A stretch of 64,000 nt of DNA from Thermogemmatispora tikiterensis (GCF_003268475.1 NZ_MCIF01000002.1:2276259-2340258); one strand, 5' to 3'; numbered from the stretch's first letter, positions 26,202 to 35,485 are shown. Numbers and translations are program-made. The notes: generated by a model not told the origin, from the sequence alone.

Positions 26202-26493
26202 CAGCTCATTGATAGCTGAGTCTGGGACCTCGGCCCTTTGTCACGGTAGCAGGGCTGGCACGACCCAAGGGGAGGCGAAGATCCCACAATAGGAGAACTA
26301 CCTAGCAAGCGCCATAATCAGCTGGTGCATCTTCTCTTGCCCGTAGGGTATACTCTTTACAGAGGGTCTAACCTTCTTTCTGCCTGTTTCATCGACCGCT
26401 TGCTGCGCCAGCCGAAGCAGGCAGAAGGCGGACCGCTTATCAGCCTTATCTTGGAGACGACTCGATCCCAACGGAGAAGATGGGCAGGCAGCT

Positions 26494-27510
26494 ATGCATG
26501 AAGACACCCGAGGACACGACCAGCCTCCCCAGTCACACGGGCCACATGGTAGCGTCCGGCGTATCTATCGTCCACCGGCGACCACACAAACTATAACCGT
26601 ACCCTGCAGCACCTGCGGAGCTATCTTTGCTCCCTCACACCTGCACCCAGAGCTACACCTGGCCAGCCCTGCCGTGCTGGAGGCAGCCCTGATGAGCATG
26701 TCCCATTTCTGCTTCCGCTGCCGCCGCGCCTCCTGCCCCGAATGCTGGGACCATGTGCACCGTCTCTGCGGCGCCTGCGTCGCAGAGCTTGGCCTTCCCT
26801 TCCGCCACGAGGTCCCCCCGCTGGAAGGTACCCATTTTCCTCCCGCAGCCCCAGCCCTTTCTACCACTCCTCCCTCGTTCGATCCCTGCACCTGTCAAGC
26901 TGACAACAGCGGCCCAACACCCGACCCTCTGCTCACCTGTGTTCAGGCCGGTCGCTTCCGCCCTCCCAGCTCCCCCTCAACCTTCATTGCAGCGATCGAG
27001 ACGGTCGAAATGCAGGGAGTCCTGCCCCCAACCAGCCCAGGCCCAATCACGCCGGAAGCCCCTCCCTCTCCCTCCGCCGCTGCCCCATCGAGCAGCCCAG
27101 CTATCCCCGAGAGCACCACCACGTCTTCCACCCACGATCTCCCTGCGAGGGAGCAAGCGCCCCTGCGCCCACCACTAGCCTCGCCTGCGGCTACCTCCTT
27201 ACCCTCGCAGCAGGCTACCCCCAGCCACAATCTACCTTCCTCCCCATCGTTCACCTCTCAAGCAACCTCCAAAGCCGCTTACCACCAGGCGAAACGCATT
27301 GCCACATCCAAGGAACCCCCCCATCCCACAAGAAGCGCATTTCCTCTCTGGCTCTCTCTACCTCTGCTGGCCCTGCTCACTCTTGCCCTGACAGCGGTCT
27401 TCCTGGCCGAACTCTCATCGGCCTTTGATGCCTTGCTGCTCAGAGCCATCCACATTGATATTCGTGGGACTATCAACCTCTTCCTCCAATGGATACAATG
27501 GTTTCATTGA
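26494..27510 (+). CDS. Zinc-ribbon protein with Pro/Ser/Thr-rich linker and C-terminal membrane helix
   Basis: A 338-residue protein of unknown function. Residues 25-95 hold paired cysteines: CSTCGAIF, CFRCRRASCPECWDHVHRLC and CGAC, spaced like a RING/B-box or double zinc ribbon, so it probably binds two zinc ions. Residues 100-270 are rich in Pro, Ser, Thr and Ala and likely disordered. A hydrophobic helix (about 285-308) and an amphipathic tail follow, making it a tail-anchored membrane protein with a cytoplasmic zinc domain. It follows the CRISPR-type genes by 292 bases but has no clear link to them. The start is supported by GGAGAAG about 20 bases upstream and GGCAGG closer in. Confidence 0.6.
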   Translation: MHEDTRGHDQPPQSHGPHGSVRRIYRPPATTQTITVPCSTCGAIFAPSHLHPELHLASPAVLEAALMSMSHFCFRCRRASCPECWDHVHRLCGACVAELGLPFRHEVPPLEGTHFPPAAPALSTTPPSFDPCTCQADNSGPTPDPLLTCVQAGRFRPPSSPSTFIAAIETVEMQGVLPPTSPGPITPEAPPSPSAAAPSSSPAIPESTTTSSTHDLPAREQAPLRPPLASPAATSLPSQQATPSHNLPSSPSFTSQATSKAAYHQAKRIATSKEPPHPTRSAFPLWLSLPLLALLTLALTAVFLAELSSAFDALLLRAIHIDIRGTINLFLQWIQWFH

Positions 27511-27659
27511 ACATATACCTGAAGGCACCAGATAAGGAGAGCCGAACCGAACCTTCGCCTGCTATACCGCTCGCGCGGTCAGCACCTTGAGCCAGACCGG
27601 GCTGCTTGCGGATAGAGGAGGCTTTCCCTGGTGGAATGTACGAGAGAGGATTGTGAACA

Positions 27660-28217
27660 ATGGGACAATACATTCTCGTCGACGGCTACAACGTGATCCG
27701 ACGCAATCCACAGTTCCGCGCCGCTCTGGCTCATAGTCTGGAAAGCGCCCGCCAGCTGCTGATCACCCAACTCGCCCACCGCTACCGCCATACCCCCTAC
27801 CAGGTCACGGTCGTCTTCGATGGATCAGGCAAACACGAGCAACACCTCTACGAGAGGCGTATCCATATTATTTACTCACAACACGGTGAAAACGCCGATC
27901 AGGTCATCGCGCGCCTCGCCCGCGAGGCCAGGGCCGCTGGACACGAGGTCCAGCTTTTTAGCGACGATAGCGCAGTACGTCAGGACGTCATCCGTCAAGG
28001 CGGTCTGGCCGACTCCACCCAGGGCCTGGCCACCAGTCTCAACGCTCCTCCACGCCGTCTGGCCCAGCGCTTCGCCCACCAGATGCGCATGCGCGCCCTC
28101 TATGGACTTGACCCTTCCTTCAAGCTGGAAGACTACGAAGATGAGCCCCCTTTTTCCAGGCACCGTCGACCTCAGCGCCACCAGCAACAAGGCATTCCCA
28201 AAAAAAGACGCTACTGA
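27660..28217 (+). CDS. YacP-like NYN-domain protein (putative ribonuclease)
   Basis: A 185-residue protein. It opens with YILVDGYNVIRR and carries VTVVFDGSG, then HGENADQVIARLAREA and VQLFSDDSAVRQ, the acidic residues of a PIN/NYN nuclease centre. The best match is the YacP/Rae1 family, which in Bacillus cleaves mRNA on translating ribosomes. The C-terminal 40 residues are basic and probably flexible. The start follows GAGAGAGGATTG. It converges on the glycosyltransferase gene at 28361. Confidence 0.88.
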   Translation: MGQYILVDGYNVIRRNPQFRAALAHSLESARQLLITQLAHRYRHTPYQVTVVFDGSGKHEQHLYERRIHIIYSQHGENADQVIARLAREARAAGHEVQLFSDDSAVRQDVIRQGGLADSTQGLATSLNAPPRRLAQRFAHQMRMRALYGLDPSFKLEDYEDEPPFSRHRRPQRHQQQGIPKKRRY

Positions 28218-28283
28218 AGCGACCTCACACCCGCCACCAGCAAGGCAAACTGTTCAGCCACTTCAGCAGCGCTCGGCTGGCCC

Positions 28284-28327
28284 GCTCTCTGTCCTTCCAA
28301 GCCTTCGCAGGGCCGCCTGCAGAGAGC
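28284..28327. terminator. Weak hairpin between convergent genes
   Basis: GCTCTCTG (28284-28291) pairs with CAGAGAGC (28320-28327) between the YacP-like gene and the oppositely oriented glycosyltransferase. The stem is 8 bases without a T-run, so terminator function is tentative. Confidence 0.35.
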
Positions 28328-28360
28328 CATAGCGAGTTACCTCACAGCAGACCCGCCAGA

Positions 28361-29158
28361 TTAATGGGAGGTCTCAGGCACCCGCTCGGGTCCCTCCTTT
28401 CCGACGGTTTCCCCCACCAGAACGGCCTCACGCCGTACCGGTGACGGCAGCTGTGGCTTGCGGCCAAATCGAGTACGTAGGACAAAGAGAAAGCCCTCCA
28501 AGACGATGGCCTTCGACATCTTGGACTGGCCCACCCGCCGATCAACAAAGACAATCGGCGTCTCAACAATGCGAAACCCCTGGCGCCAGACCCGATAGAC
28601 CAGCTCGACCTGGAAGGCATAGCCACGCGAGCGAATCGAGTCGAGATCGATGCTTTCGAGGACCTCACGACGGTAACAGCGGTAGCCAGCTGTACAGTCG
28701 CGCACTGGCAGACCCAGCACGGTACGCGCAAAAATATTGCCGCCACCACTAATCAAGCGTCGCAAGAAAGGCCAATTGGGTGTGGCCCCTCCAGTGATAT
28801 AGCGCGAGCCAATCACCAGATCGGCCTCCTCAATTAAACGCAGAAAGTCAGGCAGATAGCGCGGGTCATGCGAAAAGTCCGCATCCATCTCGAAAGCGGC
28901 ATCATAGCCATGTTCCAGGGCATATTTGAAGCCTGTGATATAGGCTGTGCCCAGTCCGAGCTTTCCTGGACGATGCAGCACATGCACCCGCGTATCCTCT
29001 TTGGCCAGCTCATCAGCCAGCTCTCCTGTACCATCAGGTGAATGGTCGTCCACAATCAGCACATTCGTCGCTGGCGCATAGCGAAAGATCTCCCCAATCA
29101 GGGGACGCAGGTTGTCTTTCTCGTTGTAGGTAGGAATGATAATTAAGGTCTTCATCAT
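28361..29158 (-). CDS. Polyprenol-phosphate mannosyltransferase-like glycosyltransferase (DPM1 type)
   Basis: A 265-residue GT2 enzyme without membrane helices. It has IIPTYNEKDNLRPLI, VLIVDDHSPDGTGELADELA, the acidic AFEMDADFSHDPRYLP, VIGSRYI and DCTAGYRCYRREVL, all DPM1 landmarks. It should transfer a sugar (mannose in the characterised relatives) from a nucleotide donor to polyprenyl phosphate at the inner face of the membrane. The C-terminus is soluble, so it may rely on another membrane protein. The gene starts 8 bases after the stop of the flippase-like gene and is the last of the three-gene envelope operon. Confidence 0.88.
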   Translation of the reverse strand: MMKTLIIIPTYNEKDNLRPLIGEIFRYAPATNVLIVDDHSPDGTGELADELAKEDTRVHVLHRPGKLGLGTAYITGFKYALEHGYDAAFEMDADFSHDPRYLPDFLRLIEEADLVIGSRYITGGATPNWPFLRRLISGGGNIFARTVLGLPVRDCTAGYRCYRREVLESIDLDSIRSRGYAFQVELVYRVWRQGFRIVETPIVFVDRRVGQSKMSKAIVLEGFLFVLRTRFGRKPQLPSPVRREAVLVGETVGKEGPERVPETSH

Positions 29159-29165
29159 CGATTGC

Positions 29166-30263
29166 TCACTCTCCGTTGCTTAGAGGTACCGATGCCCGGG
29201 ATAGATTGTAGCTTCCATCGGCTTCAGATAACATTGCTTCAGAATCTGCAGCTGTCGATAAATACACCTTTCCTTCCTCATAAGCCTCTGGCACGAAAAG
29301 TTTCTTATATTGAGTAAGACGCAAAACAAGCAAGGCGATAACACCGAGCGCCAGGCCAAACCACAGCGTACAGAAGCGAATCAGCAGAGTTGCCGTGCCA
29401 CCAAGGACAGAGGAGGAGGAAACCAGCAGGCGGATCAGACCAAGCAGGCTACCATCGGCGGTGCCTAGACCACCCGGCAGGCCAGAGGCTGAACCGACCA
29501 GGGAGGAGACCGCCAAAATAAAGGTGGCCTTGAGCAAGAGGTCAGGCGAGGCTGGCACTCCCAGGCCGAGAAAGACAAAATAGAGTGCAAGACACTCCCC
29601 CGACCAGGAGAGAAAGCCAATAGCAATGGCCAACAACAGAGGCCGCCAGCGGAGCAATGTATAGGCGCTCTCATAGAAAGCACGCAGCGGCTGCGTCAGG
29701 CGCGCCAACAGAGGTAGCCGCTCGCCAACCGCGAGTACCCTCAAAGAGAGGGTACGACGCTGGATCAGCAAAATGATTCCTAAGCCCACCACAAGAAGAG
29801 TCAGCAGCACTTCCCAGCCAAAGCGATAGAAAATCAGACCCGTGGCAGCCAGGAGGAGCATCGCCAGCCCATCTGAAAGCCGCTCGGCCATAATGATCGG
29901 AGCCGTCCGGCTGATTGGTTCTCCCGTCGCACGCTTGAGAAGATAGGACTTCAGGAGCTCTCCCACCTTGCCCGGCGTGATGGCCATCGACAGCCCCGAT
30001 AGAAAGATCAGAAAGCTAGTCAGGCGCGGCAGGCGAATCTGTAAACGCTGGAGATAATACTGCCACTTGACAAAGCGGAAACAGTAATTAAAGAGCGTCA
30101 AAGAGAGAATCAAGGGCAGGAAGGACCAGCGGAAGCTCGCTAGCGCGCTCAACATGCGCGGGAAGTCCGCATAGAGACCTATCGCCACCAGAACGATAAA
30201 CGCCAGCACCAGAGAAAAGACTATGCCTGTGCGCACAGTCCGAAGCCGGCTCGCAGTCAACAT
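29166..30263 (-). CDS. UPF0104/lysylphosphatidylglycerol synthase TM-type flippase-like protein
   Basis: A 365-residue membrane protein with about eight helices. The family core is visible in LPRLTSFLIFLSGLSMAITPGKVG, LLKSYLLKR and later SSLVGSASGLPGGLGTADGSL. The family includes the membrane part of lysyl-PG synthases and proteins proposed to flip lipid-linked sugars. The start at ATG 30263 follows GGAGG; a GTG at 30281 is possible but lies inside that site. It sits between the DPPR-synthase-like gene and the DPM1-like gene, so handling of polyprenyl-phosphate sugars is a reasonable inference. Confidence 0.82.
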   Translation of the reverse strand: MLTASRLRTVRTGIVFSLVLAFIVLVAIGLYADFPRMLSALASFRWSFLPLILSLTLFNYCFRFVKWQYYLQRLQIRLPRLTSFLIFLSGLSMAITPGKVGELLKSYLLKRATGEPISRTAPIIMAERLSDGLAMLLLAATGLIFYRFGWEVLLTLLVVGLGIILLIQRRTLSLRVLAVGERLPLLARLTQPLRAFYESAYTLLRWRPLLLAIAIGFLSWSGECLALYFVFLGLGVPASPDLLLKATFILAVSSLVGSASGLPGGLGTADGSLLGLIRLLVSSSSVLGGTATLLIRFCTLWFGLALGVIALLVLRLTQYKKLFVPEAYEEGKVYLSTAADSEAMLSEADGSYNLSRASVPLSNGE

Positions 30264-30284
30264 AGGCCGATGATCCTCCACTTG

Positions 30285-31324
30285 CTAGGACGGGAGCACG
30301 TAAAGCACCACAAAGATTACTGCAGCACAGAGCCCGACTGCCGCCAGAGTGGGGCGATCACGCAACAGCACCTCCTCGGGGCTACCCCCTTCCATGCGCA
30401 TATAGACCAGATAGAGATAGCGGAAAAGCCCATAGAGCACCAGGGGGATCGTGACCATGAGATGATGATCTCCCGTTGGACCCTGGAAGGTATAGAGGCT
30501 ATAGGCCATGACCGTCCCAGCAGCCGTAATGGTGATCATCTGGTCCAGCAGGGGCAGACTGTATTCCTTGAGGATCTGCCGATGAGCACTGGCCTCGCCC
30601 TGCAACAATACAAGCTCATGCCGCCGCTTGTTGAGAGCCAGAAACAGCGAGAGCAGAATAGTTACTAGATAAAGCCAGGGAGAGATGACGACTGAGATGA
30701 CTACAGCTCCTGCCAGAATACGTAGCAAGAAACCGCTTGCTATAATAAATACATCTAGCAATACGACGTGCTTGAGACGCACACTGTAGAGCACCATGAG
30801 GACCACGTAGGTTGTTAGCACAAGGGCGAAGAGCAAATCACCGCCACCAAGGGAGCTATAAGGGAGATGTTGGCCTCCTAGCGGAATGGCAAAAATAGCC
30901 AGTGTGAGCAGCGTCGCCCCCCCCCAACGAGGCTCCCCATGGCCACCCAGGCCCAGGAGATTGGTAGACGACCCGAGGCCAGGGGACGATTGCGTTTACG
31001 AGGATGACACCGGTCGCTCTCTAGATCAAGTAGATCATTCAACAAATAAATAAAGCTGGAGACAAGGCAGAACGCTATAAAGGCGAGCAGAGCATGGATC
31101 AGCGGAGTCACTTCCAAAAGACGCTTCGCAAAGAGAATGCCCACAAAGACAGCCAGATTCTTGGTCCACTGGCGCGGACGCAGGGCCTGCAGCAAGGCCC
31201 CAAGACGAGCCCAGAATGTCACCGTCCTCTTGGCCGCCACCTCCTCCACCCCGCCGCTGACCAATGTCGCGTTTTGCTCGACCGGCTGCGATTGTTCTCT
31301 TTGATCGGTCAACGCTTCGTTCAA
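30285..31324 (-). pseudogene. UbiA-type decaprenyl-phosphate phosphoribosyltransferase-like gene, frameshifted in a G9 run
   Basis: Two reading frames together make one UbiA-family protein. The first (31324-30878) has RPRQWTKNLAVFVGILFAKR and the DxxxD region YLLNDLLDLESDRCHPRKRN, RPLASGR, characteristic of DPPR synthase (Rv3806c-like). It ends prematurely after running through nine Gs (complement of 30917-30925). The other frame resumes directly with GGATLLTLAIFAIPLGG and continues to YVLPS at 30285. The span is 1040 bases; one added base restores an intact 346-residue frame. It may be a sequencing slip, a true mutation, or slippage-controlled expression. The intact enzyme would load phosphoribose onto polyprenyl phosphate. 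Confidence 0.82.
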
Positions 31325-31672
31325 TGGTCAAACGCTCCCTTCGCTGCCTTTCAACTGCACAATCCTGCAGGGCGACTACCCTGACCTTTGTGTGAAGACG
31401 AGTAGTGGGGAAAGGGAGTAACAGACCTGGCAGGAAGTCCGCCTTCTATCTCAGCCCTGTCTCCTTGGCTCACCTGACTCAGCCTCTTCCCCCGCCTTTG
31501 TTGGTCTTCAGCCGGCAAGGAGACAAAATCTTCCTTGACTGCCCAGGCCGATCAGTCGGCCCCAGCAGCCAGGCCCAGACACGGACAGAACAGAAAGGAG
31601 GGAGATTAGACAAGACGAGATCTAACGAACTTTACGATAGGCACCGGCCAGCCAGCACTCTCTACTCGTCTG
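31325..31672. other. Intergenic region upstream of the envelope sugar operon
   Basis: About 348 bases between the operon's first gene (minus strand) and the end of the Crp/Fnr gene. It should hold the operon's promoter and the Crp-gene terminator. I saw no well-formed -35/-10 pair and no strong hairpin. Openings on the plus strand here lack recognisable content. Confidence 0.35.
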
Positions 31673-32359
31673 CTAATAAATGCGCTCTTTCAGTTCAGCT
31701 GGCCGCCGGAGCGTAATCCGATGATGACCAGTCGAGATATACCCCTTGGCGGAAAAATAGCCAAGCACCTTATTGACACTCTCGCGCGAAGCCCCAACCA
31801 TCGCAGCCAGATCCTGCTGAGTAAGTCGAATGTCAATACGCACGCCGTTCTCGGTGGGCACCCCATGCAGCTCAGCCAGTTCGAGCAGCTTCTTGGCCAC
31901 TCGCCCTGGCACATCAAGGAAGATGAGGTCCTCAATCATCCTATCGGTGTTGCGCAGGCGCCGCGAGAGTGACTCCAACATATGAATGGCAATCCGCGGA
32001 TTCTTGAGGATGGCGCGGTGAAAGTCGTCGCGCTGCAGGGTATAGCACTCGACACGCTCCAGAGCCACCGCATCCGCCGAGCGCGGCAAGCCGTCCAGGA
32101 GGGCAAATTCTCCGAAATATTCGCCTTTCCCAAAGATGACCAGGGAGATCTCCTGGCCATCCGGGCTGTTGATCGCAATCTTGACTTTGCCCTCCTTGAT
32201 AATGTACAGTACCTGCCCCGGATCATCGCGATGGAAGATAACTTCGCCGGGACGAAAGATTCGCTTCTTGGCGACCGCCATGAGCTCGCGGAGATCATCA
32301 TCGGGAAGTTCAGCAAAGCTCGATACTTGCTTCAAATACAGTGTCTCATCCGTCGACAT
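31673..32359 (-). CDS. Crp/Fnr-family transcriptional regulator
   Basis: A 228-residue regulator. The cyclic-nucleotide-binding fold (about 12-130) shows FRPGEVIFHRDDPGQVLYII, GEYFGEFALLDGLPRSADAV; the winged helix (about 150-222) has RLTQQDLAAMVGASRESVNK and LGYFSAKGYIST. No N-terminal cysteine cluster is present, so it is not a classical oxygen-sensing Fnr; it may bind a cyclic nucleotide or other effector. GAGAGGA precedes the start. It is monocistronic and its targets are unknown. Confidence 0.93.
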   Translation of the reverse strand: MSTDETLYLKQVSSFAELPDDDLRELMAVAKKRIFRPGEVIFHRDDPGQVLYIIKEGKVKIAINSPDGQEISLVIFGKGEYFGEFALLDGLPRSADAVALERVECYTLQRDDFHRAILKNPRIAIHMLESLSRRLRNTDRMIEDLIFLDVPGRVAKKLLELAELHGVPTENGVRIDIRLTQQDLAAMVGASRESVNKVLGYFSAKGYISTGHHRITLRRPAELKERIY

Positions 32360-32901
32360 AGGTCATTCCTCTCCTGGTCATAGGTGGCGGGACAGGTAAC
32401 GGTCGTACTCAAATGAGTAAGCAAGTAGTCGTGCGTTGTCGTGAGCGAGGGCACCAGACAGCTCAGCTCTATCAGCAAGCACCGGCACCAAGCGCCCGGC
32501 CCTTTCTTTGATCAGAGAACTCGTTCACCAACCAGGCTGCCAACGTACGCTCGACTGGAGCCTTCGCGGCCATGATAGCATACAGTCTTTGGGCGCGCAA
32601 TGCCACAAGAAGGCTCTCTTCTCATGACTTCGTTTGCTTTTTTACTCCAGCTCCATCCCACCAGGGTACAGGCTCTGGCAGGGTACAACAGGCTCGGACG
32701 GGCTGAGGTCCTCCTCCCTCCGGGAGGAGAGCATAGCCAGAGCCAGCTTCCCTGTGCTATAATACTTAGTGCACAAGTCGGAATTAAGTGCGCGAGCCAC
32801 TTTGCTCAACCGACATAGGCACAAAAGAGAAACACCAACGTCGACCTGTCCGCTCTCGGCTGACAGGGACGGGTCGGCGAGAGGACGGGGTATCAGCTGA
32901 T
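32360..32901. other. Divergent intergenic region before mrp
   Basis: About 540 bases separating the Crp/Fnr gene from the mrp-like gene. It holds the hairpin at 32711-32729 and the -10 box at 32758-32763. The remainder shows no gene I can support; a possible short opening at 32600-32818 has no recognisable content and is not called. Confidence 0.4.
32711..32763 (+). promoter_or_regulatory. Hairpin and extended -10 promoter upstream of mrp
   Basis: CTCCTCCC (32711-32718) and GGGAGGAG (32722-32729) form an exact inverted repeat with a 3-base loop. Next, TGCTATAAT (32755-32763) is an extended -10 element (TG-N-TATAAT) with no good -35 box, a type of promoter that often depends on an activator. 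The start of the mrp-like gene is about 140 bases downstream. The hairpin could be a regulator site or the terminator of an upstream transcript. Confidence 0.45.
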
Positions 32902-33933
32902 ATGGCGGAGCTTATTACTGCCGATATGGTTATTCATGATGTGGTAACCAAGCACCCGGAGACTGTGAAGGTCTTCCACGGGCACGGGTTGCCTTGCACG
33001 GCGTGCGCGGTCGGCTCCCGTGAGAGCATCGCTGGGGGAGCACGCACTCACCGTCTGCCTCCAGAGAAGCTGGACTTATTGCTCAAAGACCTTAACGCCG
33101 CTATCAAGGGCGAGCCAGTTTCGGTCGCGCCCAAAAAGGCGCCCGTTGGACGGGGCATTCCGCTGACAATGGCTTCTGGGAGCGGGCGCAAGATCAAGCA
33201 TGTGATTGCCGTGATGAGCGGCAAAGGGGGTGTTGGCAAGTCGCTCGTCACCGGGCTGCTCGCGGTTTCTCTGCGGCGTCAGGGCTATCGAGTCGGCGTG
33301 CTCGATGCCGATATCACCGGGCCAAGTATGGCGCGCATGTTCGGCCTGAGCGCTAAACCGACGATGCTGCCCGATAACCGCATTCGTCCGGTCGAGAGTC
33401 GCGGTGGCATTAAGGTTATCTCGATGAACATGTTCCTGGGAGAGGAGAGCGACCCGGTAATCTGGCGCGGGCCAATGGTGGCCAAGGCGATCCAGCAATT
33501 CTACAGCGATGTCGAATGGGACCAGCTCGATTTCTTGCTGGTCGATTTGCCGCCCGGGACCTCCGATGCGCCGCTGACGGTGATGCAGGCCGTCGTCCCC
33601 GACGGCGTGGTCATCGTCTCCTCACCACAGCTGCTGGCGACAATGGTGGTCAAGAAGTGCATTAATATGGTGCGCCACCTGAAGGGCACCATCATCGGCG
33701 TGGTTGAAAATATGGCCTACTTCGAAACTCCCTCGGGCGAGCGCTACGAGATCTTCGGCCCCAGTCAGGGTGCCGAGCTGGTCGCTATCACCGGAGCCCC
33801 GCTGCTTGCCCAACTGCCGATTGATCCCCAGGTCGCCGCTCTTTGCGATGCAGGACGCGTTGAAGAGTACGAATCGTCGGCCTACCAGTTGCTGGCGGAG
33901 AACTTCCTGAATACGCTGAAGATCAAGCGCTAA
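32902..33933 (+). CDS. Mrp/NBP35-type Fe-S carrier ATPase with N-terminal DUF1858 domain
   Basis: A 343-residue protein. Residues 1-70 form a DUF1858 domain (ITADMVIHDVVTKHPETVKV, GLPCTACAVGSRESI) with a CxxC pair that could hold a metal or redox group. The rest is the Mrp ATPase: the deviant Walker A MSGKGGVGKS, GVLDADITGPSMARMFG, WRGPMVAKAIQQFYSDVEWD and VDLPPGTSD. Mrp proteins carry and transfer Fe-S clusters. The C-terminal CxxC typical of many Mrp proteins is not obvious here. An in-frame opening to 32788 extends the N-terminus, but ATG 32902 begins the domain; the ribosome site (GAGGACGGGG) is loosely spaced. Confidence 0.88.
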   Translation: MAELITADMVIHDVVTKHPETVKVFHGHGLPCTACAVGSRESIAGGARTHRLPPEKLDLLLKDLNAAIKGEPVSVAPKKAPVGRGIPLTMASGSGRKIKHVIAVMSGKGGVGKSLVTGLLAVSLRRQGYRVGVLDADITGPSMARMFGLSAKPTMLPDNRIRPVESRGGIKVISMNMFLGEESDPVIWRGPMVAKAIQQFYSDVEWDQLDFLLVDLPPGTSDAPLTVMQAVVPDGVVIVSSPQLLATMVVKKCINMVRHLKGTIIGVVENMAYFETPSGERYEIFGPSQGAELVAITGAPLLAQLPIDPQVAALCDAGRVEEYESSAYQLLAENFLNTLKIKR

Positions 33934-34113
33934 GTCTTCACCCGTTGCTTCTTCTGCCGCGCTGGTCGCCTTCAAGCGGTCGGCTGGCGAGCCATGTCTC
34001 CCCTGCTCGCTCACGACAACCTTTCCGCTAAGCCGTTGCGTTGGTTCTCAAGAGCCGGGGAGGGGAATACGTGAGAGGAAGGGGCACGGAGCTGGAGCAC
34101 TCTGAAGCAGAGT

Positions 34114-34173
34114 GGGGCACAGCGGGACACTGAGGCGAGGAAAACTCAGCAAGAATACGCTGCGCTGTGCCCC
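34114..34173. terminator. Strong nested hairpin between mrp and pheA
   Basis: GGGGCACAGCG (34114-34124) and CGCTGTGCCCC (34163-34173) are exact reverse complements. The loop contains a second small stem (CTGAG/CTCAG), and GCAGAG/CTCTGC flank the outside. It lies in the 337-base gap between two converging genes, where a bidirectional terminator is expected. The rest of that gap (33934-34270) holds no gene I can support. Confidence 0.55.
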
Positions 34174-34270
34174 GCCAGGCTCTCTGCACTGCCGTCTATC
34201 TTGCTCTCTTCTGGCTCTGGTCTGGCTCTGGCATGGCCCTCTTTCTTGCCAGGCCTCCAGCGTGAGTCGA

Positions 34271-35227
34271 CTAAATGCGGCGTGGGAAGGAGCCGAGGAC
34301 TTTGCAAAAGGTAGTATACTGCGCCAGATCGGCCAGGGCACTGCGCACGGCTGGATCGTCGCGGTGCCCCTCGAAGTCGAGATAGAAGACATACTCCCAG
34401 ACGCGCTGGCGCGAGGGACGCGATTCCAGCTTGAGCAGGTTGATGCCCCGTTCAGCCAGCACGCCCAGACAGCGATAGAGCGCCCCAGGCTGATGCGGCG
34501 TCGCCATGACAATCATTGTCTTGGCCGGGCCTTCACGTCGTGGCGCCGGATCACGCCCCAGAGCGATGAAGCGCGTGTGGTTATCCTTGATGGTTTGGAT
34601 GCCTTCGGCTAGAATCTGCAGGCCATATAGCTCTGCTGCCGCTGCTCCAGCAACAGCAGCCACTCCACGCAGATTCTGCTCACGAATCATTTTAGCGCTA
34701 CCAGCAGTATCATAGCTCGCAACAACCTCCACCCCCAGCTCGCGCAGAAAGGCCTCGCTCTGGGCCAGAGCCTGCGGATGGGAGATCACACGCTTGATAT
34801 CGCTGAGCTGCTGCCCGGGTAAACAAAGCAGGCAGTGGTTCACCGGCAGGCTGATCTCACCAATGATAAAGAGATCGTACTGACGCAGCAGATCATAGAC
34901 CTCATTGATACTGCCAGCCTGCGAATTTTCTACCGGCACCAGGCCATAGTCGACCGCGCCAGCGGCAACGGCGTGAAAGACGTCCGCAAAACTGCGATAG
35001 GGCTGCGGCTCGCTGACAGGGCCAAAGTAGGCCCGCACCGCTTCATCGCCAAAGGCACCTCGCTCTCCCTGAAAAGCCACACGAATGGTGAGGCCCCCGT
35101 TCTCCCTGGCGTCAGTCGTGGCTGGCCCCTCCTGCCCTTCCCTGGCGACCGAGGCCGTTCGCGCGGCGGGAGGAGCCGGCTCCTCCAACGGCGGACGATC
35201 CTGCTCATGCTCTAGCGATTGTACCAT
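34271..35227 (-). CDS. pheA: Prephenate dehydratase
   Basis: A 318-residue enzyme converting prephenate to phenylpyruvate in phenylalanine synthesis. After about 45 variable residues the catalytic domain begins RVAFQGERGAFGDEAVRAYFG, with VPVENSQAGSI, and the key DNHTRFIALG motif near residue 220. The C-terminal ACT domain (about 232-310: TMIVMATPHQPGALYRCLGV, LLKLESRP, EYVFYLDFEGH) would bind phenylalanine for feedback control. No chorismate mutase domain is attached. The start at ATG 35227 follows GAGGAGTAAGG. It converges on mrp and is not linked to other aromatic amino acid genes here. Confidence 0.95.
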   Translation of the reverse strand: MVQSLEHEQDRPPLEEPAPPAARTASVAREGQEGPATTDARENGGLTIRVAFQGERGAFGDEAVRAYFGPVSEPQPYRSFADVFHAVAAGAVDYGLVPVENSQAGSINEVYDLLRQYDLFIIGEISLPVNHCLLCLPGQQLSDIKRVISHPQALAQSEAFLRELGVEVVASYDTAGSAKMIREQNLRGVAAVAGAAAAELYGLQILAEGIQTIKDNHTRFIALGRDPAPRREGPAKTMIVMATPHQPGALYRCLGVLAERGINLLKLESRPSRQRVWEYVFYLDFEGHRDDPAVRSALADLAQYTTFCKVLGSFPRRI

Positions 35228-35485
35228 CAAAGATACCTTACTCCTCACCTGTATAGTTGCTCTCGATTGTCCCAATTCTTGTTTCCACTGTCAAGAGGAA
35301 AGATTGACACTGGCAGAGACAGATCAGCATCAAGCGAGGCAAGGACGCCGGGCCAGGCGGTCAGATAGCTCCCATCGGCATGGAGCAAGGTAGAACCACC
35401 CTCGGCCAGGGCACCAGACGGTCTCTGCACCTGCTCCCTACTACCGCCCCCTCCTACCACCGTTGGCACTGGCACTGGCGTTCCT

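Noticed and set aside
22245..26493. A CRISPR repeat-spacer array near the CARF genes
   Set aside because: I read the gaps around and between these genes and found no recurring 25-40 base unit.
32600..32818. Short plus-strand frame before mrp
   Set aside because: It spans the hairpin and promoter and has no recognisable protein pattern.
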